Positions 7,233 through 15,789 of a DNA stretch of 64,000 bases are shown here, in pieces. Made by a program: the position numbers and the translations under genes. Source of the DNA: Burkholderia vietnamiensis LMG 10929 (GTDB lineage: Bacteria > Pseudomonadota > Gammaproteobacteria > Burkholderiales > Burkholderiaceae); contig NZ_CP009630.1 in the NCBI RefSeq assembly GCF_000959445.1, positions 1,488,001 through 1,552,000 of the forward strand. The letters run 5' to 3'. How positions within the stretch are numbered: the first letter of the stretch is position 1; the number at the start of each line of letters is the position of its first letter. Below the pieces are notes generated by a model that was given only the letters and a program-made list of their open reading frames with translations, was not told the DNA's origin and did no database searches.

Positions 7233-9284
7233 GTGAACCCCAATCTTCGCAATGCCGCGCTCGGCGCCGCACTCCTACTTTCTCTTTCTGCATGCGGAGG
7301 CGGTACATCGTCATCTACCACCGGCGCCGTTTATATGGGGCCGCTGCGCAACGCGTCGGTCAGCGTCTATGCGGTCGCGGCCGACGGCTCCGCGTCGGAC
7401 CAGCCGATCGCCCATGCGGTGACCCGCGACGACGGCACGTTCGTGCTCGGCGGCGCCGTGCACTATCCGGTGCTCGTGCGCGCCACGGGCGGCGTGTATG
7501 ACGAGGAAGCGACCGGTACGCGCACGGCGCTGCAAGGCGACATCGAAGCCGTCTTCACGGCTGCGCCGGCGCGCATGATCGTGTCGGTCTATTCGAACGC
7601 GATCGTTCAGGCGGCACGCGCCGCAGGCGGCTTGACCAGCGCGAACCTCGCGGCGGCGATGGTGCAGGTCAACGCGTTCGCCGGCGGGTTCGACGTGCAG
7701 CAGACCGCACCGGCGTTCGTCGCGCCCGGTACGGCGCTCGCTGCCGCCGATCTGTCCGACGGCGCAAAAATGGCGCTGGCGCTCGGCGCCGAATCGCAGA
7801 GCCGCACCGACACCGGCGCATCGGTTCAGGACAGCACGCAGAACATCGTCGCGCAATCGGCCAACGGCGACACGCTGGCCGAGTGCAATACCGGCGCCGG
7901 CAATCCCGCGGCCGATGGGACGCTCGCTGCGCCGCCCGGCGGAAATTGCGCGGTGACGACCGGCGCGGCCGGCTACGCGGCGAATCCGCTCAATCGTTCG
8001 GGCATCGCGTCGGTGGCGATGCTCAAGCCGGTCGTCCCCGGCAAGCCGGCGACGATCACGGTCAGCGACGGCGCATGCCGCGATCGCGTCGCGCTCTACA
8101 ACGAGCAGTTGCCGCTCTTCACGAGCCGCAAGAACGACGTACAGGCGCGGCTCGGACACAACGTGACAGTCGACAACTGGTCGAGCTTCGCCGACGGCGG
8201 CTCGTGGGGCCCGCGCGCGGCCGTGTACGGCGCGATCACGACGGCGTCGTGCGCCGGCGACGTCGCGACGTTCCAGCGCGAGCTGTTGCTGGCAACCGAG
8301 AACTACTGGGTCGACCAGGAATTGAACTACTGCCATCACCATATTCCGGGCTGGCTGCCGCCGGCTTCGCGCCCGTCGTTCTTCAACTCGGATACGTCGT
8401 CGAAGTCCATGACCTGCGCGCCGCATCGACGCAGCAACGGCGCGCAGACCACCGCGACGCTCGCCAACGCCGACATCAAGTGGCAAGGCGTCGACTGTTC
8501 GGACTTCACGTCGTGGGCCTACGATTTTGCCGGCATCACGCACGCAAGCGGCAACCTGCAGACGGGCATCGGCACGCAGGCATGCTCGATCGGTTCGGAC
8601 CCGCTCGCGGCCGTGACCGACCAGGCCGGCGTGCTGCTCGACATCAATCAGGACAACGTCGCGCAATTCGTCGATCATCTGCGCCCCGGCGATCTGCTGT
8701 ACATCACCGAAACCGCGCATCCGCAAGCGGCGCCGCAGAGCATGATGTCGGGCTTCGTCGTGTCGCACGTGGTCACGTGGACGGGCAAGCGCTTCAGCGA
8801 CCTGCGCAACGGCCCCGAAGGCCAACGCTACGATCCGGCGGTGGCCGGCGCGAGCGGCTCGCGTCTGGGCGGCGATTTCGGCGGCTTCTTCTCGCGTGCG
8901 GACGGCGGAACGACCAAGGTGCAGCCGTCCGAAATCGGCACGACCGACATGGACCCGTGGATGATCATCGACAGCCACTATGCGGGGCCGGCGTACCGTC
9001 CGTTCATCCTCAAGACGCCGAAGCTGAACGCCGACTGGTACGTGACGAGCCTGTCGCACGTGCGCCGCGTGATCGCCCCGGAATCGGCCAGCGCCGATCC
9101 CGTGCTCGCACCGCTCACCATCACGAAGGAAGCGACGGGCCATGGGCAATTCAGCCGCTACGTTGTGCTGAGTTCGCCCGCGGGGCGCGCGGCGACGAAT
9201 GCGCACAAGCTCGTCTATCAACTGTCCGGCGCGAAGGGCGTGCCGACGTGCTACCGCACGCCTGCCGACGCCCCCGCGCAATGA
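7233..9284 (+). CDS. NlpC/P60-like cell-envelope lipoprotein
   Basis: A 683-residue lipoprotein, probably periplasmic or outer-membrane anchored. The signal peptide ends in LSAC (lipidated Cys21), then CGGGTSSS and an N-terminal beta-sandwich (about residues 30-95; GPLRNASVSVYAV, DDGTFVLGG) like carboxypeptidase-regulatory domains. A long middle region carries many paired cysteines and histidines (NYCHHHIPGW). Residues about 415-560 hold an NlpC/P60-type Cys-His core: Cys422 in VDCSDFTSWAYDF, HLRPGDLLYI, and His512 in VVSHVVTW. Such enzymes cleave peptidoglycan peptides or other amide bonds. The GTG at 7233 has GGCAGG 5 nt upstream; a GTG two codons earlier is possible. Substrate unknown. Confidence 0.72.
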   Translation: MNPNLRNAALGAALLLSLSACGGGTSSSTTGAVYMGPLRNASVSVYAVAADGSASDQPIAHAVTRDDGTFVLGGAVHYPVLVRATGGVYDEEATGTRTALQGDIEAVFTAAPARMIVSVYSNAIVQAARAAGGLTSANLAAAMVQVNAFAGGFDVQQTAPAFVAPGTALAAADLSDGAKMALALGAESQSRTDTGASVQDSTQNIVAQSANGDTLAECNTGAGNPAADGTLAAPPGGNCAVTTGAAGYAANPLNRSGIASVAMLKPVVPGKPATITVSDGACRDRVALYNEQLPLFTSRKNDVQARLGHNVTVDNWSSFADGGSWGPRAAVYGAITTASCAGDVATFQRELLLATENYWVDQELNYCHHHIPGWLPPASRPSFFNSDTSSKSMTCAPHRRSNGAQTTATLANADIKWQGVDCSDFTSWAYDFAGITHASGNLQTGIGTQACSIGSDPLAAVTDQAGVLLDINQDNVAQFVDHLRPGDLLYITETAHPQAAPQSMMSGFVVSHVVTWTGKRFSDLRNGPEGQRYDPAVAGASGSRLGGDFGGFFSRADGGTTKVQPSEIGTTDMDPWMIIDSHYAGPAYRPFILKTPKLNADWYVTSLSHVRRVIAPESASADPVLAPLTITKEATGHGQFSRYVVLSSPAGRAATNAHKLVYQLSGAKGVPTCYRTPADAPAQ

Positions 9285-9342
9285 CGGCGCGACGAATGCC
9301 GACCGCGTCGGCTTCGTCGGCTCCGTCGCCAACGGCGACGAC

Positions 9343-10080
9343 CTAAATGCGCGCTGGCGGCGGCGTCTGCAGGTCGTCGTCCGGCAGCACGCCGAGCGGC
9401 ACGAAGATGTAGCCGCGGCCGCGTACGGTGCGGATATAGCGATAGTCGCCGAGCGCGCCCTCGACCACGTTGCGCAGCCTGAAAACCAACACGCCGAGCC
9501 CGCGCTCCGCGCGCCCGGCGACGGCCGGCCCGAGCCGCGCGAGGATCTCCGCGCGCGACAGCACACGCATCGGCTGCGCGATGAACACTTCGAGCAATGC
9601 GAATTCGCTCGCGCGCAGCCCGAGATCTTCGCCCGCGCGCGTCGCGCGGCGCGTCACGAAATCCACGTCGATGTCGCCGAACGCATAGCGATCGACGTGG
9701 CGCGGCGCGCGCGCCGCATGCCTGCGGATGGCGCAGCGCACGCGCACCGCGAACTCCATCGGCTCGAACGGCAAGACGAGATAGTCGTCGGCGCCGGCCT
9801 CGAACGCGACGAGCTTGTCCGCCAACTGCGCGCTGCTGCCGAGCACGATCACCGGCAGGTCGCAACCCGCGCACCGCAGCGCGTCGAGCGCCGCGCAGAC
9901 TGCCGTGCCCTGCGGCTCGAAGCGCAGCACGATCAACGCGGGCGCCACCGCGGCGACGCGCGCGCGCAGCATCGATACGTCGTCGAGCACCGACATGGCG
10001 ATGTCACAGCCGCGCAGCAACGCACGAATCATGCCGCGCATGCGCGGGTCCGGCTCTGCGACGAGTACTTTTGTCAGCAT
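9343..10080 (-). CDS. OmpR-type response regulator with degenerate receiver
   Basis: A 245-residue two-domain regulator. The receiver fold is clear (KVLVAEPDPRMRGMIRALLR, FEAGADDYLVLPFEPMEF), but the phospho-acceptor aspartate is replaced (Arg53 in LIVLRFEP), the switch Ser/Thr position is Gly81 and the conserved lysine is Leu103. Canonical phosphorylation should therefore be impossible. The C-terminal winged helix (residues about 130-232) is intact: LGLRASEFALLEVFIAQPMRVLSR, RLRNVVEG and IRTVRGRGYIF, so DNA binding is expected. No histidine kinase lies nearby. It is the last gene of a reverse-strand group with a haem-oxygenase-like protein 97 bp upstream and a c-di-GMP protein before that. 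It may respond to a ligand or partner rather than to phosphate. Confidence 0.85.
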   Translation of the reverse strand: MLTKVLVAEPDPRMRGMIRALLRGCDIAMSVLDDVSMLRARVAAVAPALIVLRFEPQGTAVCAALDALRCAGCDLPVIVLGSSAQLADKLVAFEAGADDYLVLPFEPMEFAVRVRCAIRRHAARAPRHVDRYAFGDIDVDFVTRRATRAGEDLGLRASEFALLEVFIAQPMRVLSRAEILARLGPAVAGRAERGLGVLVFRLRNVVEGALGDYRYIRTVRGRGYIFVPLGVLPDDDLQTPPPARI

Positions 10081-10177
10081 CGGAAATCGTCCAGCAGGAC
10101 AGCGGCGTGCGCGTCGTCGCCATCACGCCGACGTGCCGACGACGACGCGCGTACCGGCTTCGGCACGGCGCGACCGC

Positions 10178-10915
10178 CTAAACATGCAGACAGCAATCGA
10201 GGCTCATCAGGAAGTATTCGAAGCTCTTGCGGATCGACGTCCCGACCTCGCGCACGTCGCGCGCGTCCGGCGCGCGGCCGAGCAGCGTCGCGACGATATC
10301 GAGCGCCTCCCACGGATGGCGGTCGTCGTACTCGGCATGCAGCCTCAGCCAGCGCATCGCGCGATGCCGCACCGACGCATCGAACTTCTCCTCGTATGGC
10401 GACGCGCACAGCAGCGCGCTCCACTCGCCCGTGACGCCTTCGATCGCGTAGTTCGTCGCGGCGATGCTCGGCGCCAGCGCGTCCGCGCTGCCGCTCTTCC
10501 AGCACCAGTGGCTCAGCGCGAAGCCGGCGAGCGGCGCGTCGGCGCCGAGCAGCATGTCGCGCGTCACGCCGGACTCGGCGGCCCAGTTGGCCCAGTGATC
10601 GACGTGATTCTGCTCGACGCGGATATTGCGGATCAGATAGCGCCGCGCCTTCTCGTCGCCGGGCGACCGGTACGCGGCGGTCTTCACGAGGTTCATCGCC
10701 ATGTACTCGGGAAACTGGCTGACCACCGCCCAGCCGGTCACGAAGAACGTGCGCAGTTGCGCCGCCGTCAGCGTCCCGTCGATCATCGCCGCGAACACGG
10801 GATGCGCGCGGATGCGGGCCTTCAGCTCGTCGGTCGCGCCTACCACGTCGCGCAGCCACGCCGGATAGCTGGCCAGGTCCATGATGTCGCCGCTCAGCTC
10901 GAATGGAGCATTCAT
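10178..10915 (-). CDS. Haem-oxygenase-like (TenA/PqqC-type) diiron candidate
   Basis: A 245-residue all-helical protein of the haem-oxygenase-like fold, annotated in relatives as TenA-like or iron-containing redox enzyme. Metal ligands expected for the diiron oxidase branch are in place: Glu70, Glu101 with His104 (EQNH), Glu159 and the late H-x3-D-x2-H motif (His193, Asp197, His200). This pattern is like that of UndA, BesC and CADD-type enzymes, so an oxygen-dependent cleavage or N-oxygenation is plausible. Start at 10915: GGAGGA lies 7 nt upstream. It begins 17 bp after the GGDEF/EAL gene and is thus very likely co-transcribed with it. The substrate is unknown and the diiron assignment is an inference from motif spacing. 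Confidence 0.75.
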   Translation of the reverse strand: MNAPFELSGDIMDLASYPAWLRDVVGATDELKARIRAHPVFAAMIDGTLTAAQLRTFFVTGWAVVSQFPEYMAMNLVKTAAYRSPGDEKARRYLIRNIRVEQNHVDHWANWAAESGVTRDMLLGADAPLAGFALSHWCWKSGSADALAPSIAATNYAIEGVTGEWSALLCASPYEEKFDASVRHRAMRWLRLHAEYDDRHPWEALDIVATLLGRAPDARDVREVGTSIRKSFEYFLMSLDCCLHV

Positions 10916-10932
10916 CTGTTGTCCTCCGTGGT

Positions 10933-13332
10933 TCAATGGAATCCCCCTTCCTGCCAGGGCACGGGGCGGCCGAAGTAATAGCCCTGGCAGTAGTCGACGC
11001 CCAGCGTGCGCAGCATCTCGGCCGTCTCCGGGTCCTCGACGTGCTCGGCGACGGTCCGGTACTGCATCACGTGCGCGATGTCGTTGATCGCGCACGCGAT
11101 GCCACGCTTGACGTGGTCGGACGTCATGGTCGCGACCAGCCCGCCGTCGATCTTCAGGTAGTCGATCGGCAACTGGTGCAGATACGAGAACGACGACATG
11201 CCGGCGCCGAAATCGTCGAGCGCGAACCGGCAGCCGAGATCGCGCAGCTCACACATGAAGCGCGATGCGACTTCCAGGTTGCGGACCGCGCTCGTCTCGG
11301 TGATCTCGAAGCACAGCAGCGACGGCTCGAGCCCCGACGCCGACAGCTCGGCCATCACGAACTCGACGAAGCGCTCGTCGGTGATCGAGCGCGCCGACAG
11401 GTTCACGTTGTATTCGACGTACTCGCGCCGTTCGAGCCGCGCGAGACGCCGGATCACGTTGCTGACCACCCAGCGGTCGATCATCGTCATGTGGCCGTAG
11501 CGCTCGGCGGCCGGCAGGAACACCGGTGCGATCAGCTTGCCGTCGGCGTCCGGGACGCGCAGCAGAATCTCCACGCGCTGCGGCGCGCCGTCGCCCGACT
11601 GGATCGGCACGATCGGTTGCGCGTGCAACTGGAACGCATTCGTTTCGAGCGCCGTCTTCACGCGGCGGCTCCATTGCGTGTGATACGCCGGGCGGCCGGC
11701 ATGCAGGTCGCGCGGATGCGCGACGTGCACGCGATTGCGGCCGCCGTCCTTCGCGACATAGCACGCGAGGTCGGCCATCTGCATCGCCTTCTCGATGCTC
11801 GCGGGACGGCACGCGAGATCCAGCAGCCCGATGCTGACGCTGATCTTGAACGGTTCGCCGTCCCACGTGAACGTGAAGGCCTCGAGCTGCGCGCGCATGC
11901 GCTCGGCCTTGCCGTCGTCGGGCGCGACGTTGCGGCAGGCCGGCAGCAGGATGCCGAACTCGTCGCCGCCGAGGCGGCCAAACACGTCGCCTTCGTCGAG
12001 ACAGCCGCTGAACACCGCCGTCGCGTCGCGCAGCAGCACATCGCCGGCCGCGTGGCCGCATACGTCGTTCACTTCCTTGAAGCCGTCGAGGTCGAGCACC
12101 ATCAGCGCGCCGCCCGCGCCGTCGGCCAGCATCTCGCCGAGGCGCCGCTCGAACCCGGTGCGGTTGATCAGGCCGGTCAGCGCGTCGTGCGACGCCTGCC
12201 ACGTGAGCCGCTCGATCAGCTGGTGCTCGCGCGTCATGTCGCGCAGGGTCAGCACGTGGCCGACGCAACGGCCCGCGGCGTTGGTCATCTTCGACAGCGA
12301 CGCGCGCACGGGCACCGCCGTACCGCATACGCGGATCAGGTTGAGATCGCGCGTGAACGTGTGGTCGCCGCCGTTGCAAAGCGTTGCGAGCAGCTTGATC
12401 GACATGCCGGTCGACGTGTCGATCAGGTCGAGCACGTCGTTGATCGGCTCGCCGACGCACCGCTGCGCCGTCCTGCCGAGCAGTTGCTCGGCGGCCGGGT
12501 TCACGGTCTCGATGCTGCGCGTGAGACCGATCGTGACGATCGCATCGACGACCGAACGAAGCGCGGCGTCGGCAAATGCGAGGCTGCGGTCGAGCTCGGT
12601 CTGCATCGACGACTGCTGGCGTTGCGCGCGGCTCGCCCAGCGCACCGACAGCAGGATGATCAACAGCGACGCCACCACGTACGACAGGAGCAACTGGATC
12701 ACCGCTGAACGGAATTCGGCGCTGAGTTCGTCGGAGAAGCGTTTCGGCAACGGCTCGATGCGCGAGTTGATGTCCCAGAGGTCGCGGTTCAGGCGGCTCG
12801 TGCGCGCGACGTCGCCCGCGTGGACCGACTCGCGCAGCGCACCGGCGAGCCGGCGCAGGTCGAGCAGATGCCGGTCCGCCTCGGCCCAGTACTGCAGCGC
12901 GGTGTTCACGTGCGCGAAGGAGTTCAGGACCGGATAGAACCACACGACCGCGGTCGCATCGACCGGGTTGATGCCGGCCGCGATCATCGCGTAGCGGGCC
13001 ACGTCGTAGTCGGCCGGCACGCCGATCATCGCGCGGTGCGCAACGCTGAACGACACAAGTGTCGCGTCCGCGAGCCGGTAATCGTCGAACAGCTTTTCGT
13101 CGCCGGTGTCGGCGTAGCGGCTCAACAGGATGACCTCGTCCTTCTGCGCCTTCGACCAGCTGCTTTCGCCGCCGACGTATACGCGCAGCGACATGATCAC
13201 GACCAGGCTGACGGCCACGAACCCGGCCAGCGTCACGATCACGACGACGACCGGCAGGATGCCGAGCGCCGGGCTCCACGGCCACACGTGAAACGAGCTG
13301 CGCTGACTCTGAAACTTCGTACTGTTTTCCAT
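10933..13332 (-). CDS. Membrane PAS-GGDEF-EAL protein (c-di-GMP turnover)
   Basis: A 799-residue inner-membrane protein. Order: TM1 (24-48), a periplasmic helical sensor region (about 50-210), TM2 (211-231), a PAS domain (about 245-365), GGDEF (about 385-540) and EAL (about 555-795). The cyclase signature is intact (RLGGDEF, 453-459), but the inhibitory I-site RxxD reads DEGD, so product inhibition is probably lost. The phosphodiesterase motif is EIL (588-590) in place of EAL, while NLSA, FEITET, DDFGAG, YLKIDG and AEHVED are conserved, so cleavage activity may remain. It heads the operon with the haem-oxygenase-like gene. Start at 13332 follows GAAGG closely; longer in-frame starts are arginine-rich. 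Confidence 0.92.
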   Translation of the reverse strand: MENSTKFQSQRSSFHVWPWSPALGILPVVVVIVTLAGFVAVSLVVIMSLRVYVGGESSWSKAQKDEVILLSRYADTGDEKLFDDYRLADATLVSFSVAHRAMIGVPADYDVARYAMIAAGINPVDATAVVWFYPVLNSFAHVNTALQYWAEADRHLLDLRRLAGALRESVHAGDVARTSRLNRDLWDINSRIEPLPKRFSDELSAEFRSAVIQLLLSYVVASLLIILLSVRWASRAQRQQSSMQTELDRSLAFADAALRSVVDAIVTIGLTRSIETVNPAAEQLLGRTAQRCVGEPINDVLDLIDTSTGMSIKLLATLCNGGDHTFTRDLNLIRVCGTAVPVRASLSKMTNAAGRCVGHVLTLRDMTREHQLIERLTWQASHDALTGLINRTGFERRLGEMLADGAGGALMVLDLDGFKEVNDVCGHAAGDVLLRDATAVFSGCLDEGDVFGRLGGDEFGILLPACRNVAPDDGKAERMRAQLEAFTFTWDGEPFKISVSIGLLDLACRPASIEKAMQMADLACYVAKDGGRNRVHVAHPRDLHAGRPAYHTQWSRRVKTALETNAFQLHAQPIVPIQSGDGAPQRVEILLRVPDADGKLIAPVFLPAAERYGHMTMIDRWVVSNVIRRLARLERREYVEYNVNLSARSITDERFVEFVMAELSASGLEPSLLCFEITETSAVRNLEVASRFMCELRDLGCRFALDDFGAGMSSFSYLHQLPIDYLKIDGGLVATMTSDHVKRGIACAINDIAHVMQYRTVAEHVEDPETAEMLRTLGVDYCQGYYFGRPVPWQEGGFH

Positions 13333-13498
13333 ACCTTCACGACCGCTTTCTGGTTCTTCTCGATCCAACCTGCCCGGCGCGTCGCCGGAAATCCCGCGTT
13401 CACGCATCCATGCTTCCCGGTGTACTGCGCACCGCCGTTCATGCCGCTGCTGCGCGACGCACAGGTATCGGCTGCGCAGCATCACCTGCAGCCGACGG

Positions 13499-14263
13499 CT
13501 AGACCATTCGCGCGCCGAGCGCCGGTAACGCACCGGCGTCGAGTGCGAGGAGGCGCCGCGTTTCGTCGCGGATCGCCCGATGACAGCCGCAACTCGCTCG
13601 TTCGAGGCGCGCGAGATCCGTCAGCACGATGACGCCGCGACGCTGATGAATCAGGTCGAGCGCGTGGATCTGTCGCGTGGTTTCGGTGACGGTCTCGCGG
13701 CGCACGCCGAGCATCTGACCAAGCATGCCGTGCGTGACCGGGATTTCGATGCTGCGCGAGCGCTCGTAGCCGATCAGCAGCCAGCGCATCAGTTGATGCC
13801 GGATCGTGTGATGGCGGCTGCAGAACATCACCTGCGACGCCTGGGACAGCACCAGACTCATCCGCACGAACACCTGCCGGCGGATCGCGGCCGAGGCGGC
13901 GCACGCGTCGGCGAAACGGTGCGTACCCAGCCGATACGCGAAGCCGCCGCCATAGACGACGACCCGGCGCTGCATCGCACTGCCGACGATGTCGTCGCAG
14001 ACGACGCCTTCTCGGCCGATTTCCGTCACGCCGAGCGTGCCCCTGCCCGACCCCGCGAATTGCAGCGACACACCGGCCGTCACCGGAAAATAGACGGCGT
14101 CCAGGTTCTCGCCGGCATCACATAAAAGCTCGCCGGTCCGCAGCGTCGTCAGCCGCAGATGCGGCGCCAGTTTCGAACGGCTATTTCCGTCGAGCGAGGC
14201 CAAGAAATGATTGGCGACGAGTGCATCCGGCAACTCGACGACATTGTTTTCCCGATGTGTCAC
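13499..14263 (-). CDS. Crp/Fnr-family transcriptional regulator
   Basis: A 254-residue Crp/Fnr protein. The N-terminal cyclic-nucleotide-binding-like beta-barrel covers residues about 20-130 (LRTGELLCDAGENLDAVYFP, GREGVV). A dimerisation helix follows, then a winged HTH (about 175-225; THGMLGQMLGVRRETVTETT). The N-terminal cysteine cluster of true Fnr is absent, and the cAMP-binding arginine pattern of Crp is not evident, so the signal is unknown. After the HTH there is an unusual tail with paired cysteines (ERASCGCHRAIRDE). An AT-rich, palindrome-rich region of 600 bp lies upstream. Its own promoter, and possibly autoregulation, should be there. Confidence 0.9.
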   Translation of the reverse strand: MTHRENNVVELPDALVANHFLASLDGNSRSKLAPHLRLTTLRTGELLCDAGENLDAVYFPVTAGVSLQFAGSGRGTLGVTEIGREGVVCDDIVGSAMQRRVVVYGGGFAYRLGTHRFADACAASAAIRRQVFVRMSLVLSQASQVMFCSRHHTIRHQLMRWLLIGYERSRSIEIPVTHGMLGQMLGVRRETVTETTRQIHALDLIHQRRGVIVLTDLARLERASCGCHRAIRDETRRLLALDAGALPALGARMV

Positions 14264-14470
14264 GGCACGCCTCGTACGTTGGATTCCTGCCCCACGGCAA
14301 CCGCACCTTTCGGTGTTTCAGCGTGCCGGGCTTAACGGTTTATTCAACGCTTTATGTCGCGGCGACGTTGAGCAAAAAGGTATCACGCAGCCCGGCCAAT
14401 GGGGACGCGCCGCCCCACTACATGAAGTAATTTGACAGTTCGTACGGCTAATGCCTTCTCATTCGAATGA

Positions 14471-14484
14471 AGATTGGCCAATCT
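14471..14484. promoter_or_regulatory. Perfect 14-bp palindrome (AGATTGGCCAATCT)
   Basis: Both 7-bp halves match with no mismatch. It lies 207 bp upstream of the Crp/Fnr gene inside the AT-rich zone and could be an operator. No binding protein can be assigned from the sequence. Confidence 0.45.
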
Positions 14485-14519
14485 GATTCGCCGAGGCATC
14501 AAAAACGGAATGTGAAGTA

Positions 14520-14533
14520 TTGATTTACGTCAA
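14520..14533. promoter_or_regulatory. Fnr/Anr-like half-palindrome (TTGATTTACGTCAA)
   Basis: The site reads TTGAT-N4-GTCAA, one base away from the Fnr/Anr consensus TTGAT-N4-ATCAA. It is about 256 bp upstream of a Crp/Fnr gene, so it could serve oxygen-linked control or autoregulation. A 12-bp palindrome (GCATCGCGATGC, 14549-14560) lies 15 bp further on. Confidence 0.45.
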
Positions 14534-14864
14534 TTCATTAATGAAAATGCATCGCGATGCGTTTGCCTCGGAAATAAATATCGTTTCATGGTCCGAAGTT
14601 AATGCGGGAAGTGTGCGTTATCGAGCGGTTTGCCGGTCGCATCTGTGGAAGGCAAGCCGCACGCCGGCGCACGCGATGTACTCGGAATGAATGTGACGGC
14701 GCACGGCGCCCGTCGGGGCGCCCATCGAACTGCGCCATGAGACAAGCCGGTTTCCGCACGCCCACAGCGGGACGGGAAACCGGTGAATGGGAACGATTGG
14801 GCACGGCGCCCGGAGCGGTACACCGTGCGCGATTCAAGTCAACGCAATGTGGCCGGCCGCGGCA

Positions 14865-15686
14865 TCAAGCGCGCGCGTAGGCAAGCAGTTCGTCGTTCAA
14901 GCGCTGCGCATGCGTCAGATACAGCGCGTGCGGCCCGCGTTCGTACACGCTCAGCGTCGCGTGACGCACGCGCTGCGCCGTGACCGCGCCGGTCAGGCTC
15001 AGCGGGGCGGTCTGGTCGTCGTCGCCGTGAATCACGAGCGTCGGAACGTCGAACTTGTCGAGGTCGGGCCTGAAGTCGGTCTCGGAAAAGGCCGCGACGC
15101 AATCGAGCGTGCCCTTCAGCCCGCCCTGCAGCGCCATGAACGACGTCCAGTCGAGCGCGGCGCGCGAGATCGTCGAGTCGGGCCGGTTCGAACCGGTAAA
15201 CAACGGCCAGAAGCTCTCGAAGAATGCGGCGCGGTCGGCCAGGATGCCGGCACGAATGCCGTCGAATATGGCGATATCCGCGCCGTCGGGGTGATCGTCG
15301 CGTCGCGCCACCAGCGGCGTCACCGAACCGACCAGCACGGCCTTCGCGACGCGGCCCGTGCCGTGGCGGCCAATGTAGCGAGCCACTTCGCCGCCGCCCA
15401 TCGAAAAGCCGACGAGTATCACGTCGCGCAGATCGAGCGTCTCGATCAACGTCGCGAGGTCGTCGGACAGCGTGTCGTAGTCGTATCCCGTCCACGGCTG
15501 ATCGGAGCGGCCGAACCCGCGCCGGTCATACGCGATGCAGCGAAAGCCGTTCGACGCGAGATGATGCATCTGGACGTCCCACATGTCCGCATTCAATGGC
15601 CAGCCGTGAATGAATACGACGGGACGGCCTGCGCCCCAGTCCTTGTAGTGAAGCGAAACGCCGTCGCGTGTCGTGAACGTGCTCAT
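14865..15686 (-). CDS. Alpha/beta hydrolase, cofactor-free haloperoxidase/esterase type
   Basis: A 273-residue enzyme of the non-haem chloroperoxidase branch of alpha/beta hydrolases, which act as esterases and can make peracids from short carboxylates. The catalytic triad is visible: Ser95 in GFSMGG, Asp224 region in HGDDDQTAP, and His253 in GPHALY. IHGWPLNADMWDVQM and YDRRGFGRSDQPWTGYDYD are near-diagnostic of this branch. Length is standard. The protein has no signal peptide. It is followed upstream on the same strand by another alpha/beta hydrolase and a metallo-beta-lactamase-fold enzyme, with gaps of 103 and 51 bp, so the three may form an operon for breaking down an ester or a halogenated or epoxide compound. 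Confidence 0.9.
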   Translation of the reverse strand: MSTFTTRDGVSLHYKDWGAGRPVVFIHGWPLNADMWDVQMHHLASNGFRCIAYDRRGFGRSDQPWTGYDYDTLSDDLATLIETLDLRDVILVGFSMGGGEVARYIGRHGTGRVAKAVLVGSVTPLVARRDDHPDGADIAIFDGIRAGILADRAAFFESFWPLFTGSNRPDSTISRAALDWTSFMALQGGLKGTLDCVAAFSETDFRPDLDKFDVPTLVIHGDDDQTAPLSLTGAVTAQRVRHATLSVYERGPHALYLTHAQRLNDELLAYARA

Positions 15687-15789
15687 GCCGATTCCTCGGT
15701 GGTCGAAAGTTGGTGGCTACCACTGGCCGCCACGGATTCGGGCAGCTGCCCGGTGAGGCTCGCGGCGTGACGATGGCGGTGCAGCGCAC

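Larger units (their letters stand above)
14264..14864. other. AT-rich intergenic region with palindromes upstream of the Crp/Fnr gene
   Basis: 601 bp without a gene. The central part (about 14430-14590) falls far below the surrounding GC content and contains several palindromes, listed separately. The open frames at 14586-14880 are mutually overlapping and carry no recognisable domain, so no gene is called there. Confidence 0.7.

Noticed and set aside
9325..9339. GTCGCC/GGCGAC hairpin as a terminator between the NlpC/P60-like gene and the response regulator
   Set aside because: Stem is only 6 bp and no T run follows on either strand.
14586..14880. Small overlapping open frames in the palindrome-rich intergenic region
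   Set aside because: They overlap each other on both strands, are rich in arginine and have neither ribosome binding site nor recognisable domain.
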